Below are positions 25,822-35,150 of a stretch of 64,000 bases of DNA, piece after piece. The position numbers were made by a program, and so were the translations under genes. Below the pieces are notes generated by a model that worked only from the letters and a program-made list of their open reading frames with translations, had not been told where the DNA came from and ran no database searches. Each line of letters starts with the position of its first letter. Position 1 is the first letter of the stretch. Origin of the DNA: Streptomyces sp. NBC_00234 (GTDB lineage: Bacteria; Actinomycetota; Actinomycetes; Streptomycetales; Streptomycetaceae); the NCBI RefSeq assembly GCF_036195325.1, contig NZ_CP108101.1:8122001-8186000 (forward strand). Reading direction: 5' to 3'.

Positions 25822-28161
25822 CTAACGGCAGGTGCCGCTCGCCGGTGTGGTCACCTCGAGCCGGGCACCGCGGGTCCGGTCCGAGGACGGGCCCGTCTCG
25901 ATCACGAACTCTCCCGGCTCCACCGCACGTTCCCACGACCGGGTGACGGAGGCCAGGGTCCGCTCCTCCACCGGGAAGGAGACCTCCGCCCGCTCCCCGG
26001 GCTCCAGCACAACCCGGGCGAAGCCGCGCAGTTCCCGGACGCGCGGCCACGACGTGCCGCCGACCACCCGGCGTACGTACAGCTGAACCGTCTCCCGTGT
26101 GGACCGGTCGCCCGTGTTGCGGACCTCGACCGTGCACAGGAGCGGCTCCGCCGTCCCGGGAAGTGCGTCCCCCGCGAACTCCGCAACCGCGACGGACGTG
26201 CGGGAAAGGCGCGGCTCGCCGTACTCGACCGACGTATAGGCCAGGCCGTGGCCGAACACATGACGTGCAAGAGCGGGCTGGTCGACATAGCCGCGGTATC
26301 CGTGGTCCTTCCCGTTGTAGAACACCGGCAGTTGCGCCGCCGACCGGGGAACCGAGACGGGCAGCCGGCCCACGGGGTCCGCCGTGCCGAACAGCACGTC
26401 CGCCACCGCGCGCCCGCCCCACGGGCCGGGGTACCAGGCGCTCAGCACCGCCCCGGCCCGGTCGGAGAGATCCTGCAGCGCGTGGGGACGGCCCTGGATC
26501 AGTACCACGACGACAGGGGTCCCTGTCGCCGCGACTGCGTCGAGCAGAGCCGACTGGCCCTCGGGAAGCCCGAGTTCGGCCAGGTCCACTCCCTCTCCGC
26601 AGGTCATCTCCACGGGGTTGCCGGAGGTGATGACCGCCGCTCCGTTGGCGTCGAAGTGCGTCCCCGACGCCCGCGCGCTCGAACCGCCGAGCACCACGAC
26701 CGCGACATCTGCCCCGGCGGCGAGAGCGACCGCCTCGGGTACGGCCGACCGGTCTCGTCCGACAAGATCGCTGCCCCGGGCGTAGGTGACGTCCGTGCCG
26801 GCCGGTGCCGCGGCCCTGAGGCCGTCGAGGACGCTGATGCCCGTGCCGGGCCTCTGGGGCGCGGTGTAGTCGCCGATCTGCTGCGGTACGGAGTCGGCGT
26901 TCGGGCCGATGACCGCGATCCGTCCCAGGCGGCCGGTGAGCGGGAGCGTCTCCCCGTCGTGCGCGAGCAGCGTGACGGATTCCCGTGCGATGCGCTCGCT
27001 CAGCAGCTCCGGCCCCGGAGCCGGTGCGCGCTCCCCGGTGTACGGGCGCTCGAAGAGGCCGAGCCGGAACTTCAGTGCGAGGACCCTCCCGACGGCGGTG
27101 TCGAGGGTGCCTTCGTCGACCAGGCCACCCAGCACGGCCTGCTCCAGCCGGGGGAAGCAGTCGTCCCACAGACTCAGGTCGGTACCCGCCTCCAGTGCCA
27201 GCGCACCGGCCGCCACCGGATCCCCGGCGAGCCGCACCAGGCGGTCGACCGCGAGCCCGTCGGCCATCACCAGACCGGTGAACCCCCACCGTTCGCGCAG
27301 GATCCCGGTCAGCAACTCCCTGTTCGCCGCACACGGGATGCCGTCGAACTCGTTGTACGCCGCCATGACACCCGCAGCCCCGGCGCGGACCCCGGCCAGA
27401 GCGGCCTCCAGGTGGATCTCGTGCAGCTCGCGGGCGCCCAGTTCGGTGGCCGCGCTGTTGCGGCCGCCGACCGTGGCTCCCTGCCCGGCGAAGTGCTTGA
27501 GCACGACAGCGGCCCGGTCCGGCCCGAACCGGTCCTCCGGCGGCCCCTGAACACCCCGCACCAGGGCTTCGGTGAACCGTGCCGCCAGGTACGGGTCCTC
27601 GCCGAAGCACTCCTCCGCGCGACCCCAGCGCGGATCCCGCACCAGGTCGAGTGCGGACACCAGCGCCACATGGCCGCCGCGCGACCGGAGCTGCGCGGCG
27701 GCAAGGGCGGCGGCCTCCTCGTACAGCTCAGGATTCCAGGTGGCACCGACCGCGAGGTTGACCGGCAGCAGGGTGCCGTCCAGCGCCTGGAGGCCGTGCG
27801 GCATCTCCTCGACCAGCAGGACCGGAATGCCGAGCCGGGTGTTCTCCACGACGTGCCGCTGCACGGCGTCGGAGACCCGCGCACCGTCGGACGCACCGAT
27901 GCCCGTGGCCGCTGTCACGCCCGACCAGGGATCGGCCCGCTGCAACCCGTAGAGCGCACCCATCCCGCCGAAGGCGGCCACCTCCGTACGGAACGCCTCG
28001 GTCAGCCGGTGGCCCGAGGAGGTGCGTTCGTACGCGTCCCACCCGTACATCCGCTGGTTGACCTGGCCCACCTTCTCGGTGAGTGTCATCCGGGCCAACA
28101 GGTCACGCACCCGGTCGGCGACGGGCGCCGCGGGGTCTCGGAAGAGCGGCTCGGACGACAT
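25822..28161 (-). CDS. Glycoside hydrolase family 3 beta-glycosidase
   Basis: The 779-residue intracellular enzyme has the GH3 barrel with DPRWGRAEECFGEDP (176-190), LKHFAGQG (221-228) and the nucleophile region GFTGLVMADGLAVDR (Asp301). An alpha/beta sandwich (VLIQGRPHALQDL) and a C-terminal fibronectin-III-like domain ending in ERAVEPGEFVIETGPSSD follow. It likely hydrolyses short beta-linked oligosaccharides taken up by the linked ABC system. No signal peptide is present. ATG 28161 has GTGAG seven bases upstream; GTG 28179 is an alternative. It is the last gene of the leftward operon, 82 bases after the GH5-like gene. Confidence 0.93.
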   Translation of the reverse strand: MSSEPLFRDPAAPVADRVRDLLARMTLTEKVGQVNQRMYGWDAYERTSSGHRLTEAFRTEVAAFGGMGALYGLQRADPWSGVTAATGIGASDGARVSDAVQRHVVENTRLGIPVLLVEEMPHGLQALDGTLLPVNLAVGATWNPELYEEAAALAAAQLRSRGGHVALVSALDLVRDPRWGRAEECFGEDPYLAARFTEALVRGVQGPPEDRFGPDRAAVVLKHFAGQGATVGGRNSAATELGARELHEIHLEAALAGVRAGAAGVMAAYNEFDGIPCAANRELLTGILRERWGFTGLVMADGLAVDRLVRLAGDPVAAGALALEAGTDLSLWDDCFPRLEQAVLGGLVDEGTLDTAVGRVLALKFRLGLFERPYTGERAPAPGPELLSERIARESVTLLAHDGETLPLTGRLGRIAVIGPNADSVPQQIGDYTAPQRPGTGISVLDGLRAAAPAGTDVTYARGSDLVGRDRSAVPEAVALAAGADVAVVVLGGSSARASGTHFDANGAAVITSGNPVEMTCGEGVDLAELGLPEGQSALLDAVAATGTPVVVVLIQGRPHALQDLSDRAGAVLSAWYPGPWGGRAVADVLFGTADPVGRLPVSVPRSAAQLPVFYNGKDHGYRGYVDQPALARHVFGHGLAYTSVEYGEPRLSRTSVAVAEFAGDALPGTAEPLLCTVEVRNTGDRSTRETVQLYVRRVVGGTSWPRVRELRGFARVVLEPGERAEVSFPVEERTLASVTRSWERAVEPGEFVIETGPSSDRTRGARLEVTTPASGTCR

Positions 28162-28243
28162 CGGGTGGCTCACTTTCACGGAACTGGCGGGAGAGCCAGG
28201 ACAGGAGGGGGTGGGGTGAGGATGGGTACGCCGGTCCGGCCGG

Positions 28244-30178
28244 TCAGCGCAGTTCGAGGACGCGTACCCCGTACGGAGCGATCACCACGTCCCGCACCGG
28301 CTCGCCGCCCGTCAGCTCGCGCAGCTCCCCGTCCGCGGACGGGCGCACGGTCAGCTCCTCCGCCGACTGGCTGACCAGCCACACGTAGCGGGTGCCGTCC
28401 TCGCGGACCAGGGTGTCGGCGGCGACGTACGGCGTGTCGACCGTCACCGGCCTTGCGGCTCCAGCGAGTTCGGCGAGCGCCGCGTACAGCCGGTGCGTCT
28501 GCTCCGGATTGGCGCGGGCCGTGCGGGCGGCCATGTGCTCCAGCGGGTAGGTGGCCAGGACCGTACGTCCCTCGCCCGTCTCGTGGCACAGCAGCGCCGG
28601 GCGGCCGTGCGCGTCGGTGGCGACGACCCGCGCACCGGCCGGGACGACCGGCAGGTACGCGCGGCTGTCCTCGTTGCCGGCGACCGGGAAGGTCAGGGTC
28701 TCGCCCGCCGCGATGGAGCCGAAGTCCTCGGTGAACGTCATTTCCAGGACGTCGTCCTCGATCGGCTCCGCGACACCGTAGGAAAGCTGGTGCTCCACAC
28801 CGAACAGGCCGTCGAGGTCGTGGAACCACGGACCGCGTGTCGCCGGGTGTTCGCCCGAGCAGAACGACAGGTAGACCGTGGCGCCTTCGCGGGCACGGCG
28901 CTCCAGATCCCGCCTGGTGCGAGTGGTCAGCTGCCGCGTCGACGGAAGCAGATACAGCGCGGCGTCATCCGGCAGCCCGTCCGCCTCCCGGGCGAACGCC
29001 ACGGGCAGGTCGGCGCCGCGCGCGGCCACGTACCCCTGGTGCAGCGAAGTGAAGATGAGCGGCCGGTCGGCGGGCCGGCTGTAGGGGTAGCCGCGCTCCA
29101 GGAAGGCGGGCACGACCAGAGCGGTGTCCGCGTCCGTCCGACGGCAGCGGGCGAAGTCGACCCGCTTCAACACCTCGGCGAAGTCGGCCAGTTCACGCAA
29201 CGGCTCCTTCGGTCGACCGGTGTGGTCGGTGATCCCGAAGTGCATCTCGAAGGGGTGGTGGTCGTACGGCGACTGGTCCCACAGCTCGTCGTAGTCCGTG
29301 TTGTTCCAGGCGATCCAGCCGGTTGCCCCGCCGAGCAGCGAGTTGTGCAGGGTCTGCCGGTAGAACACGCCCGCGTTCGCGGCCGAGACCGTGTCGGTCG
29401 AGAGCCCGAACTCCTCCAGCACGACCGGCTGTCCGGTCACGGCGGCGAGTTCGCACTCGAACGCGGCGCGGTAGTGCTGGCGTGCCCGGTCGGTGTCCGA
29501 GCGGTAGACGTGCGGCCCCACGAAGTCCACGTACTCGGCGGTGTCCCGCAGCGAGAAGCCGTTGTCGCGGCCCGTCACCTCGATGCCCCACGCGCCGTCC
29601 CCGAGCGAAACGGGCTGGGTGCCGCCCGCCGCGCGTACCGCGTCGCACATGAACTGCGCCCAGGCGGTGACGACATCACTGGACGGCGGGTCGACCTGGT
29701 AGATCCGGCCGTAGCCCGGCATCTCGTTGGTGATCAGCCAGCCGGTGACCGCGGGATGGTCCTTGAAGCGGCGGGTCATCTGGGAGACGAACCACGCCTG
29801 CCGCCCGACGAGCCACACGTCCTCGTACAGATCGCGGTCCCCACGCCAGGCGGGGTCCCAGTTCTCGCCCGACATGTGGCCGACGATGAAGGTGGGTACC
29901 GTCCCCATCCCCGCCTCGGTGTGGGCGTCCAGGAAGTCACGGAAGCGGTCGCACAGTTCCTCGTCGATCCGCCCGGGCTCCGGGTGGAAGTCGGGCCAGT
30001 AGAAGAAGGAACGGGTCATGTTCAGCCCGTGGTCCCGCAGGACGGCCAACTCCTCGCGGACCGTCTTCGGGTCGTAGTTCCGCCACATCAGCGGACCACC
30101 GGTGCGGGACCAGAAGTTGGCACCGAGCCAGGGGAGAACGGCGGAGTCATGGGTGAGCTGGGCGCTGTGGCGTCGCAT
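28244..30178 (-). CDS. GH5-like (clan GH-A) glycoside hydrolase with C-terminal accessory domains
   Basis: The 644-residue protein has a TIM barrel with clan GH-A catalytic residues: acid/base Glu152 in GWLITNEMPGYG and nucleophile Glu256 in VVLEEFGLST. A substrate-wall strand (DFVGPHVYRSDTD) lies between. The second half resembles beta-galactosidase-type trimerisation and small beta domains (LYLLPSTRQLTTRT, VYLSFCSGEHP). No signal peptide is visible, so it acts on imported sugars, possibly beta-mannosides or beta-glucosides. It is downstream of LacI (166-base gap) and upstream of GH3. The exact GH5 subfamily is not clear. Confidence 0.85.
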   Translation of the reverse strand: MRRHSAQLTHDSAVLPWLGANFWSRTGGPLMWRNYDPKTVREELAVLRDHGLNMTRSFFYWPDFHPEPGRIDEELCDRFRDFLDAHTEAGMGTVPTFIVGHMSGENWDPAWRGDRDLYEDVWLVGRQAWFVSQMTRRFKDHPAVTGWLITNEMPGYGRIYQVDPPSSDVVTAWAQFMCDAVRAAGGTQPVSLGDGAWGIEVTGRDNGFSLRDTAEYVDFVGPHVYRSDTDRARQHYRAAFECELAAVTGQPVVLEEFGLSTDTVSAANAGVFYRQTLHNSLLGGATGWIAWNNTDYDELWDQSPYDHHPFEMHFGITDHTGRPKEPLRELADFAEVLKRVDFARCRRTDADTALVVPAFLERGYPYSRPADRPLIFTSLHQGYVAARGADLPVAFAREADGLPDDAALYLLPSTRQLTTRTRRDLERRAREGATVYLSFCSGEHPATRGPWFHDLDGLFGVEHQLSYGVAEPIEDDVLEMTFTEDFGSIAAGETLTFPVAGNEDSRAYLPVVPAGARVVATDAHGRPALLCHETGEGRTVLATYPLEHMAARTARANPEQTHRLYAALAELAGAARPVTVDTPYVAADTLVREDGTRYVWLVSQSAEELTVRPSADGELRELTGGEPVRDVVIAPYGVRVLELR

Positions 30179-30344
30179 GGTCTTTCTCTGACCTCTTCGA
30201 AGTGCGGGGGTGGGGCGGGTGCGGCAGGCGGCGGGGCCGTTCGGGCCGGGCCGGCGTGCCTCGGGACGAGGCGGGGACGTGCCCCGGTGGGCCGCGTGCG
30301 GTACGGGGCAACGAGCCAGGGTTCAGGGCGCGGGGGCGGTTGGT

Positions 30345-31466
30345 TCAGGGCGCGGACGGTACGGGACCGGTGGACTCCCGTACGACCAGGCTCGGGCGTC
30401 CGTCGAGGACCGGCGGGGGTACGTCTTCCCCGCACCGGACGAGCAGCGCGCGGGCGGCGGCCGCGCCGACCCGTTGCACCTGCTGGTCCACGGTCGTGAG
30501 CCGGGGGTGCAGCCAGCGGCCGAGCGGCAGGTTGTCGTACCCCACCACCGACACGTCCTCGGGCACCCTGAGCCCGGCGCGCTGCGCCGTACCGATGCCG
30601 CAGACGGCCATGGAGTCGTTGGTGAACACCAGCGCGGTCGGCCGGTCGGGGAGCGCCAGCAGTTCCTCGGTGACGGCGACGGCCGCCCGCTCCGTGAAAT
30701 CGGTGTGCCGTACGGCGACGGGCCGCAGCCCCGCTTCGGCGAGGGCACTCTCGAACGCGGCCCGGCGCAGCCCGGTGTGCACCAGCTCGGCCGGGCCCGC
30801 GACGTACGCGACACGCCGGTGGCCGAGCTCCAGCAGGTGCGCGACGGCCTCACGGACACCGGCGTCCTGCTGCCCGAGGCCGACGCCGGGCACCGGCGAC
30901 CCGGGGTCCGGCGTACCCAGCAGGACGGCGGGCAGCCCGAGGTCCCGCAGCAGTTGGGGGCGCGGGTCGTCCGCCCGCGCGTCGGTCAGGACCGCACCGT
31001 CGATCCGGCCTTCCGCGACCAGCCGTTCGTACAGCGCGCTCTCCTGGGCCATGTCGGCGACCAGGTGGAGCAGCAGACCGTAGCCCCGGGGGGCCAGTTC
31101 GCCCTCCAGACCGGTGATCAGCTCGCTGAAGTGAGGGTCGGCGCCGAGCACGTCCGTGGGGCGGCGGACGACGAGCGCGATCGTACGGGTACGGGCCCGG
31201 CGCAGGGCGGACGCCGACGCGCTGGGCGACCAGCCCAGTTCGGCGGCCGCGTCCAGGACCCGTCGGCGGGTGGCCTCCGATATCCGGCCGGTGCCGTTGA
31301 CGGCCTGGGACACCGCGGCGGTGGAGACCCCGGCCGCGGCGGCCACGGCCTTGATCGTGGGCCGGGCGGCTCCCTCGGATCCCGCGCGGGCCCCGGGCTT
31401 GGCACCGGTTGCCGCTCCCGTGGGTTGTCCGGCGTCCTCGGGACGCTTCTCGGTTCGTACCTTCAC
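30345..31466 (-). CDS. LacI-family transcriptional regulator
   Basis: The 373-residue repressor has a LacI HTH at about 35-90 (TIKAVAAAAGVSTAAVSQAV then NGTGRISEATRRRVLDAAAE) and a periplasmic-binding-like sensor domain (GAVLTDARADDPRP, VSVVGYDNLPLGRWLHPRLT). An unusual Ala/Gly/Pro-rich 33-residue leader precedes the HTH. The GTG start at 31466 overlaps the permease stop by two bases, so it is translated within the transporter operon. It is the obvious candidate to bind the inverted repeat at 34595-34610 and perhaps other LacI-type palindromes in this window. Confidence 0.93.
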   Translation of the reverse strand: MKVRTEKRPEDAGQPTGAATGAKPGARAGSEGAARPTIKAVAAAAGVSTAAVSQAVNGTGRISEATRRRVLDAAAELGWSPSASASALRRARTRTIALVVRRPTDVLGADPHFSELITGLEGELAPRGYGLLLHLVADMAQESALYERLVAEGRIDGAVLTDARADDPRPQLLRDLGLPAVLLGTPDPGSPVPGVGLGQQDAGVREAVAHLLELGHRRVAYVAGPAELVHTGLRRAAFESALAEAGLRPVAVRHTDFTERAAVAVTEELLALPDRPTALVFTNDSMAVCGIGTAQRAGLRVPEDVSVVGYDNLPLGRWLHPRLTTVDQQVQRVGAAAARALLVRCGEDVPPPVLDGRPSLVVRESTGPVPSAP

Positions 31467-32290
31467 ATCTTCACCGCCCCGCTGACGAGAGCCTGTTGCA
31501 TGCGCTTCTGGAGCAGGGTGTACACCACCCAGACCGGGACCAGGGTCAGTACCGTGCCTGCGGTCAGGATGCCGTAGTCGGTGCCGGTCAGGGACTTCAG
31601 GGTGGGCAGAGCCACCTGTACGGTGCGCTGCTCGGGGTCCGGGCCGATGATGACGAGCGAGTACAGGTACTCGTTCCAGAAGGTCAGGAAGTTCAGCAGG
31701 AGGATGGTCGCGATCCCCGGCATGCACATCGGCGTGTACACGTGCCGCAGGACAGCGAAGGTGGACGCGCCGTCCAGGCGCGCCGCCTCCTCCATCTCGT
31801 GCGGGATGGTCCGCATGAACTGCACCAGGATCACGACCGAGAGCGGCATCGCCGTGGCCGGCAGGAACAGCACCATGAAGGCGCGGGTGTGGAACAGTCC
31901 GGTCGCGGCGGCGAGCAGGAACGTGGGGAAGAGCGCGGCGAACGTGGGGACCAGGAACCCCAGCGAGAACACCCGCTCCACGAACGCCCCGAGCCGTCCC
32001 TCCGAACGGGCGATGGCGAAAGCCGCCGGAATGGCGAGACCCAGGGTGAGAGCCAGCGCCAGCACCGTGACCAGCACCGAGTTGACGACGGCCGGTCCCA
32101 GGCCCGCGGAGGAGAAGGCTTCCCCGAAATTGTGCAGGGAGAACGAGGTCGGCAGGGAGAAGGGGCTCCCGAAGATCTGGTCGTTCGTCTTGAACGCCGA
32201 GACCAGCAGGTAGTAGAGGGGGACCACCAGTAGCGCCGCGTACAGCCACGCGAGGACGTGGGCCGGCAGCCAGGACCTTCCGAACTTCAT
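31463..32290 (-). CDS. Carbohydrate ABC transporter permease (MalG-type)
   Basis: The 275-residue protein has six membrane segments and the cytoplasmic EAA loop EMEEAARLDGASTFAVLRHV that docks the ATPase. It is the second permease of a CUT1-type sugar importer. ATG 32290 has GGAG seven bases upstream. It follows the first permease by 13 bases and its stop overlaps the LacI start. No ATP-binding subunit is encoded in this operon. Confidence 0.93.
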   Translation of the reverse strand: MKFGRSWLPAHVLAWLYAALLVVPLYYLLVSAFKTNDQIFGSPFSLPTSFSLHNFGEAFSSAGLGPAVVNSVLVTVLALALTLGLAIPAAFAIARSEGRLGAFVERVFSLGFLVPTFAALFPTFLLAAATGLFHTRAFMVLFLPATAMPLSVVILVQFMRTIPHEMEEAARLDGASTFAVLRHVYTPMCMPGIATILLLNFLTFWNEYLYSLVIIGPDPEQRTVQVALPTLKSLTGTDYGILTAGTVLTLVPVWVVYTLLQKRMQQALVSGAVKM

Positions 32291-32303
32291 GGAACTGCTC
32301 CGA

Positions 32304-33245
32304 TCAGTAGTTCTGGCGGAAGACGCGACGGATGGTCAGCAGCCCGGCCAGACCGACCAGGAACAGGACCACACCGACGGTCTGGCTGTAGCCGAGGTCG
32401 GCCGCGATGAACGCCTTCTGGTACACGAGGAAAGACAACGTTGTCGAGGAGCTTCCCGGGCCGCCCTGGGTGAGCAGCAGCACGTTCTGTGCGGAGCCGA
32501 AGAGCGTCCACAGGAACTGAAGCATCGTCACGACACCGACGAAGTCACGGATGACGGGGAAGTGGATGCGCCACATGGCACGCCAGTGTCCGGCGCCGTC
32601 GAGCTGGGCGGCCTCACCGATCTCGTCCGGCACGCTTCCCAGCCGGGCGGCGAACAGCACGGCGGTGAAGCCGATGCCGCTCCACACGTCGAGGACGATC
32701 AGGCAGTAGAGGGCGGTGGACGGCGAGGCGAGCCAGGCGTCGGCCAACGATCCCAGACCGACCTTGTCGAGCCCGCCGTTGAGCAGACCGTCCGGCGAAA
32801 GGACCGCGTAGAACACCATGGCCTTGGCCGGCGTGGAGATCAGGCCGGGGATGAAGAGCAGGTACCGCAGGACGCGGTGGCCCGGCGGCTTCTGCGCGAC
32901 GTAGTACCCCAGCATGTACGCGCACACGATCATCACGGGCAGTGCGACGACGAGCTGCACGCCGGTGTTGGTCACCGCGTCCCAGAAGACCGGGTCGTCG
33001 AGAACGGTACGAACGTTGCCGAGACCGGCGAAGGAGACCGGCTGGAGCATGCCGGGCCAGTGCAGGGCGGCGATGACGAAGATGGCGACCAGCGGGCCGA
33101 CCATGAAGACGAGGTACCAGACCAGCGCCGGCACGGCGAGGACGACCCCGCCCTGTTTGCGGCGCGAAGGAGTGGTGGGGGACGGCAACGGCGGATCCGG
33201 CCGGCGGACCGAGGCGCCGCCCGGGGCGGACGAGAGCAACGTCAT
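32304..33245 (-). CDS. Carbohydrate ABC transporter permease (MalF-type)
   Basis: The 313-residue protein has six membrane segments after a Pro-rich N-terminal tail and an EAA loop, EIGEAAQLDGAGHWRAMWRI. It pairs with the downstream MalG-type permease in a CUT1 importer. Within its coding sequence, at 32434-32445, lies GACAACGTTGTC, identical to the core of the LacI-type operator upstream of the F5/8 protein. It lies 32 bases after the binding-protein gene. Confidence 0.93.
   Translation of the reverse strand: MTLLSSAPGGASVRRPDPPLPSPTTPSRRKQGGVVLAVPALVWYLVFMVGPLVAIFVIAALHWPGMLQPVSFAGLGNVRTVLDDPVFWDAVTNTGVQLVVALPVMIVCAYMLGYYVAQKPPGHRVLRYLLFIPGLISTPAKAMVFYAVLSPDGLLNGGLDKVGLGSLADAWLASPSTALYCLIVLDVWSGIGFTAVLFAARLGSVPDEIGEAAQLDGAGHWRAMWRIHFPVIRDFVGVVTMLQFLWTLFGSAQNVLLLTQGGPGSSSTTLSFLVYQKAFIAADLGYSQTVGVVLFLVGLAGLLTIRRVFRQNY
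32434..32445. promoter_or_regulatory. Intragenic GACAACGTTGTC palindrome
   Basis: This perfect 12-bp palindrome with central CG lies inside the MalF-type permease gene and equals the core of the operator at 14381-14394. It encodes part of the Ser-Thr-Thr-Leu-Ser stretch. It could be an auxiliary operator or a coincidence of codons. Confidence 0.35.
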
Positions 33246-33277
33246 GAGGGGACTCGCAGAGGGCTGGGGCGCGCGGA

Positions 33278-34570
33278 TCAGGCCGTGCGGTAGGCGGATT
33301 CGAGGGCGGAGCGCACGGCAGCCGCGCTCGTCCCCCGGGTGAAGGCGGTGCTGGTCGCCGTGATCAGAGGCTGGGTGGCCGTCGGAGGTACGTACAGGTC
33401 GGGCAGGAGGACCTGGCCGACCGAGTCACCGAGCTGCTGGGCCTTGGCCACCAGGGGGAAGTCCTTGCTGACCGTGTCCGTCACCAGAGCCATGTCCCGC
33501 CCGCTCTCGGTGATGAAGCGCGAGACCACCTCGGGCCGGTACATGAAGCGCAGGAACTTCTCGACCGAGGACAGCTTCTTGACGCCGTTGGGGCTGATCC
33601 AGAAGCCGATGAGGGTGTACGAGCGCAGGATCGTCGGCTTGCTGTGCGAGGCGCCGGGGGCCAGCGGCCAGCCGCCGACCTCGGTGTGCCCGGCGGTCTT
33701 CGGGGCGACCTTCGCCAGCGCCGAGGACATAGCGGACTGGATGGCCGCAGCCTCGGTGTTGTACTGCGTGGTCATCGTGTCGGAGGTCAGCCCCTGCGCC
33801 TTGTCGGCGAAGACACCGGCGTCGCGCAGCTGGACGAAGTAGTCGATGCCCTCGCGGGCACCCCTGCTGCCGCTGAAGTCGCCGGTCGTGTAGACCTTCC
33901 TGGCCTCGTCGGGCGTGAGGAAGGTCTGGATGATCTGGGCCAGCAGCTTCTGCCCGGTCCAGTCGTTGCCGCCGACGGTGACCGGGGCTATGCCCTTGGC
34001 GCGCAGCCTGCGCGCGGCACCGATCAGCTGGTCGCCGGTGGTGGGGACGGAGCCGACGCCGGCCCGCTCCAGCAGGGCGGTGTTGTAGGCGACGGGCCAG
34101 TTCGTGGCGAAGTACGGGAAGGCGCGCAGCCTGCCCTTGCTGTCGGTCCACGCCTCCAGGGCGGCGGGCAGGACGCGCTCGCGCAGCCCCCAGTCGTCGA
34201 GGTACCCCTTCACGTCGACGGTGGCGCCGACATCGGTCCAGGCCAGCGTCTTGTCGTAGAGGTTGACCATGACCACGTCCGGCTCCTTGCGGGCCAGCCG
34301 GGAGGTCTCGTACACCTGGGGAAGATCGTCGCCGTTGACGAGATTCTTGACCCGTAGGCCGGGGTTCTCGTCCTCGAACGTCTTCACGACGGCTTTGTAG
34401 GTGGGGGAGCCCGGTGCGGTGGTGCCGAGCTGGGTGTGCACGAGCAGAGTGCCGGGGTCGGAATCGGCCGAGGCGAGTGTGGAACAGCCGGACAGAGCGG
34501 GTATTGCGGTAGCGGCAGCGAGGCCGGAGCCTGCAGCGAGGAAACCGCGCCGACTCAGGGATGAGCGCAC
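33278..34570 (-). CDS. Extracellular solute-binding lipoprotein (CUT1 sugar ABC transporter)
   Basis: The 430-residue protein has a combined Tat/lipoprotein signal: SRRGFLAAG, a hydrophobic stretch and lipobox LSGC with Cys29. The mature part has family-1 solute-binding features (YKAVVKTFEDENPGLRV, PDVVMVNLYDKTLAW, FPYFATNWPVAYNTALLE). It should capture an oligosaccharide outside the membrane for the two permeases. GTG 34570 has GGAG 10 bases upstream. It is the first gene of the leftward operon, and the inverted repeat at 34595-34610 lies 25 bases upstream. Confidence 0.92.
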   Translation of the reverse strand: MRSSLSRRGFLAAGSGLAAATAIPALSGCSTLASADSDPGTLLVHTQLGTTAPGSPTYKAVVKTFEDENPGLRVKNLVNGDDLPQVYETSRLARKEPDVVMVNLYDKTLAWTDVGATVDVKGYLDDWGLRERVLPAALEAWTDSKGRLRAFPYFATNWPVAYNTALLERAGVGSVPTTGDQLIGAARRLRAKGIAPVTVGGNDWTGQKLLAQIIQTFLTPDEARKVYTTGDFSGSRGAREGIDYFVQLRDAGVFADKAQGLTSDTMTTQYNTEAAAIQSAMSSALAKVAPKTAGHTEVGGWPLAPGASHSKPTILRSYTLIGFWISPNGVKKLSSVEKFLRFMYRPEVVSRFITESGRDMALVTDTVSKDFPLVAKAQQLGDSVGQVLLPDLYVPPTATQPLITATSTAFTRGTSAAAVRSALESAYRTA

Positions 34571-34594
34571 AGCGGGATGTCTCCAACCAGGACG

Positions 34595-34610
34595 TTAACC
34601 ATGTGGTTAA
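34595..34610. promoter_or_regulatory. Operator TTAACCATGTGGTTAA at the sugar operon promoter
   Basis: The 7-bp arms TTAACCA and TGGTTAA are perfectly complementary around a 2-base centre. The site lies 25-40 bases upstream of the binding-protein start in locally A/T-rich DNA, where a repressor would overlap the promoter. The LacI protein of the same operon is the likely ligand, although the TG centre is less usual than CG. Confidence 0.6.
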
Positions 34611-34890
34611 TCGATGTACCAGTGGGCTGCGAGAAACCTAAGGGCACTTGATTGAATGGTCAACCCCCGGTTGCGCATGCTGAAAACACGGACATATCGG
34701 GTGAGTTGAGGGTCGGTTTCGTGGAGTGGGAGGGCCACACGTCACGGGAACACGGCATGACCTGCTCACCCTCGGCTGCCGTCCGAACTGCCGGTCAGCG
34801 AACGCCCCGAAGGCGTACACCGACACCTCCTTCCCCCGCTGCGGGTGCAGTGGGGGAAGGAGCCGTCGGCCGGCCGGGGGACCACTCGCG

Positions 34891-35150
34891 TCAGCGGGTC
34901 CCGAACAGGGCGCGCCAGGTCTCCGGGCCGATGACGCCGTCGACCTGCACGTGGTGGTTCTTCTGGAAGGCGACCGCCGCCGACTTCGTATTCGAGCCGA
35001 ACCTGCCGTCGACCGTGAGGCTGTAGCCGTACACCTTCAGCTGCGTCTGCGCTGCCTTCGCCGCCTTGCCCGACGAGCCGTACTGCACCGTCTTGATCAG
35101 CTTGGACCAGGTGTTCGGACCGATGATGCCGTCAGCGGCCAGGGACCGGG
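34891..35150 (-). pseudogene. Peptidoglycan-binding protein, truncated at its N terminus
   Basis: Two PG_binding_1-type modules are readable: ADGIIGPNTWSKLIKTVQYG then the clear repeat LTVDGRFGSNTKSAAVAFQK and VDGVIGPETWRALFGTR at the end. Full proteins carry a signal peptide and either more repeats or a hydrolase domain. Here the frame runs upstream into the GrpB gene (35132 onward on the same strand), where it reads non-homologous residues, so the 5' part has been lost. It is probably not expressed as a secreted protein. Confidence 0.65.

Noticed and set aside
25322..27610. 762-codon minus-strand frame in the GH3 region
   Set aside because: It overlaps GH3 in another frame and gives a Gly/Arg-rich product without motifs.
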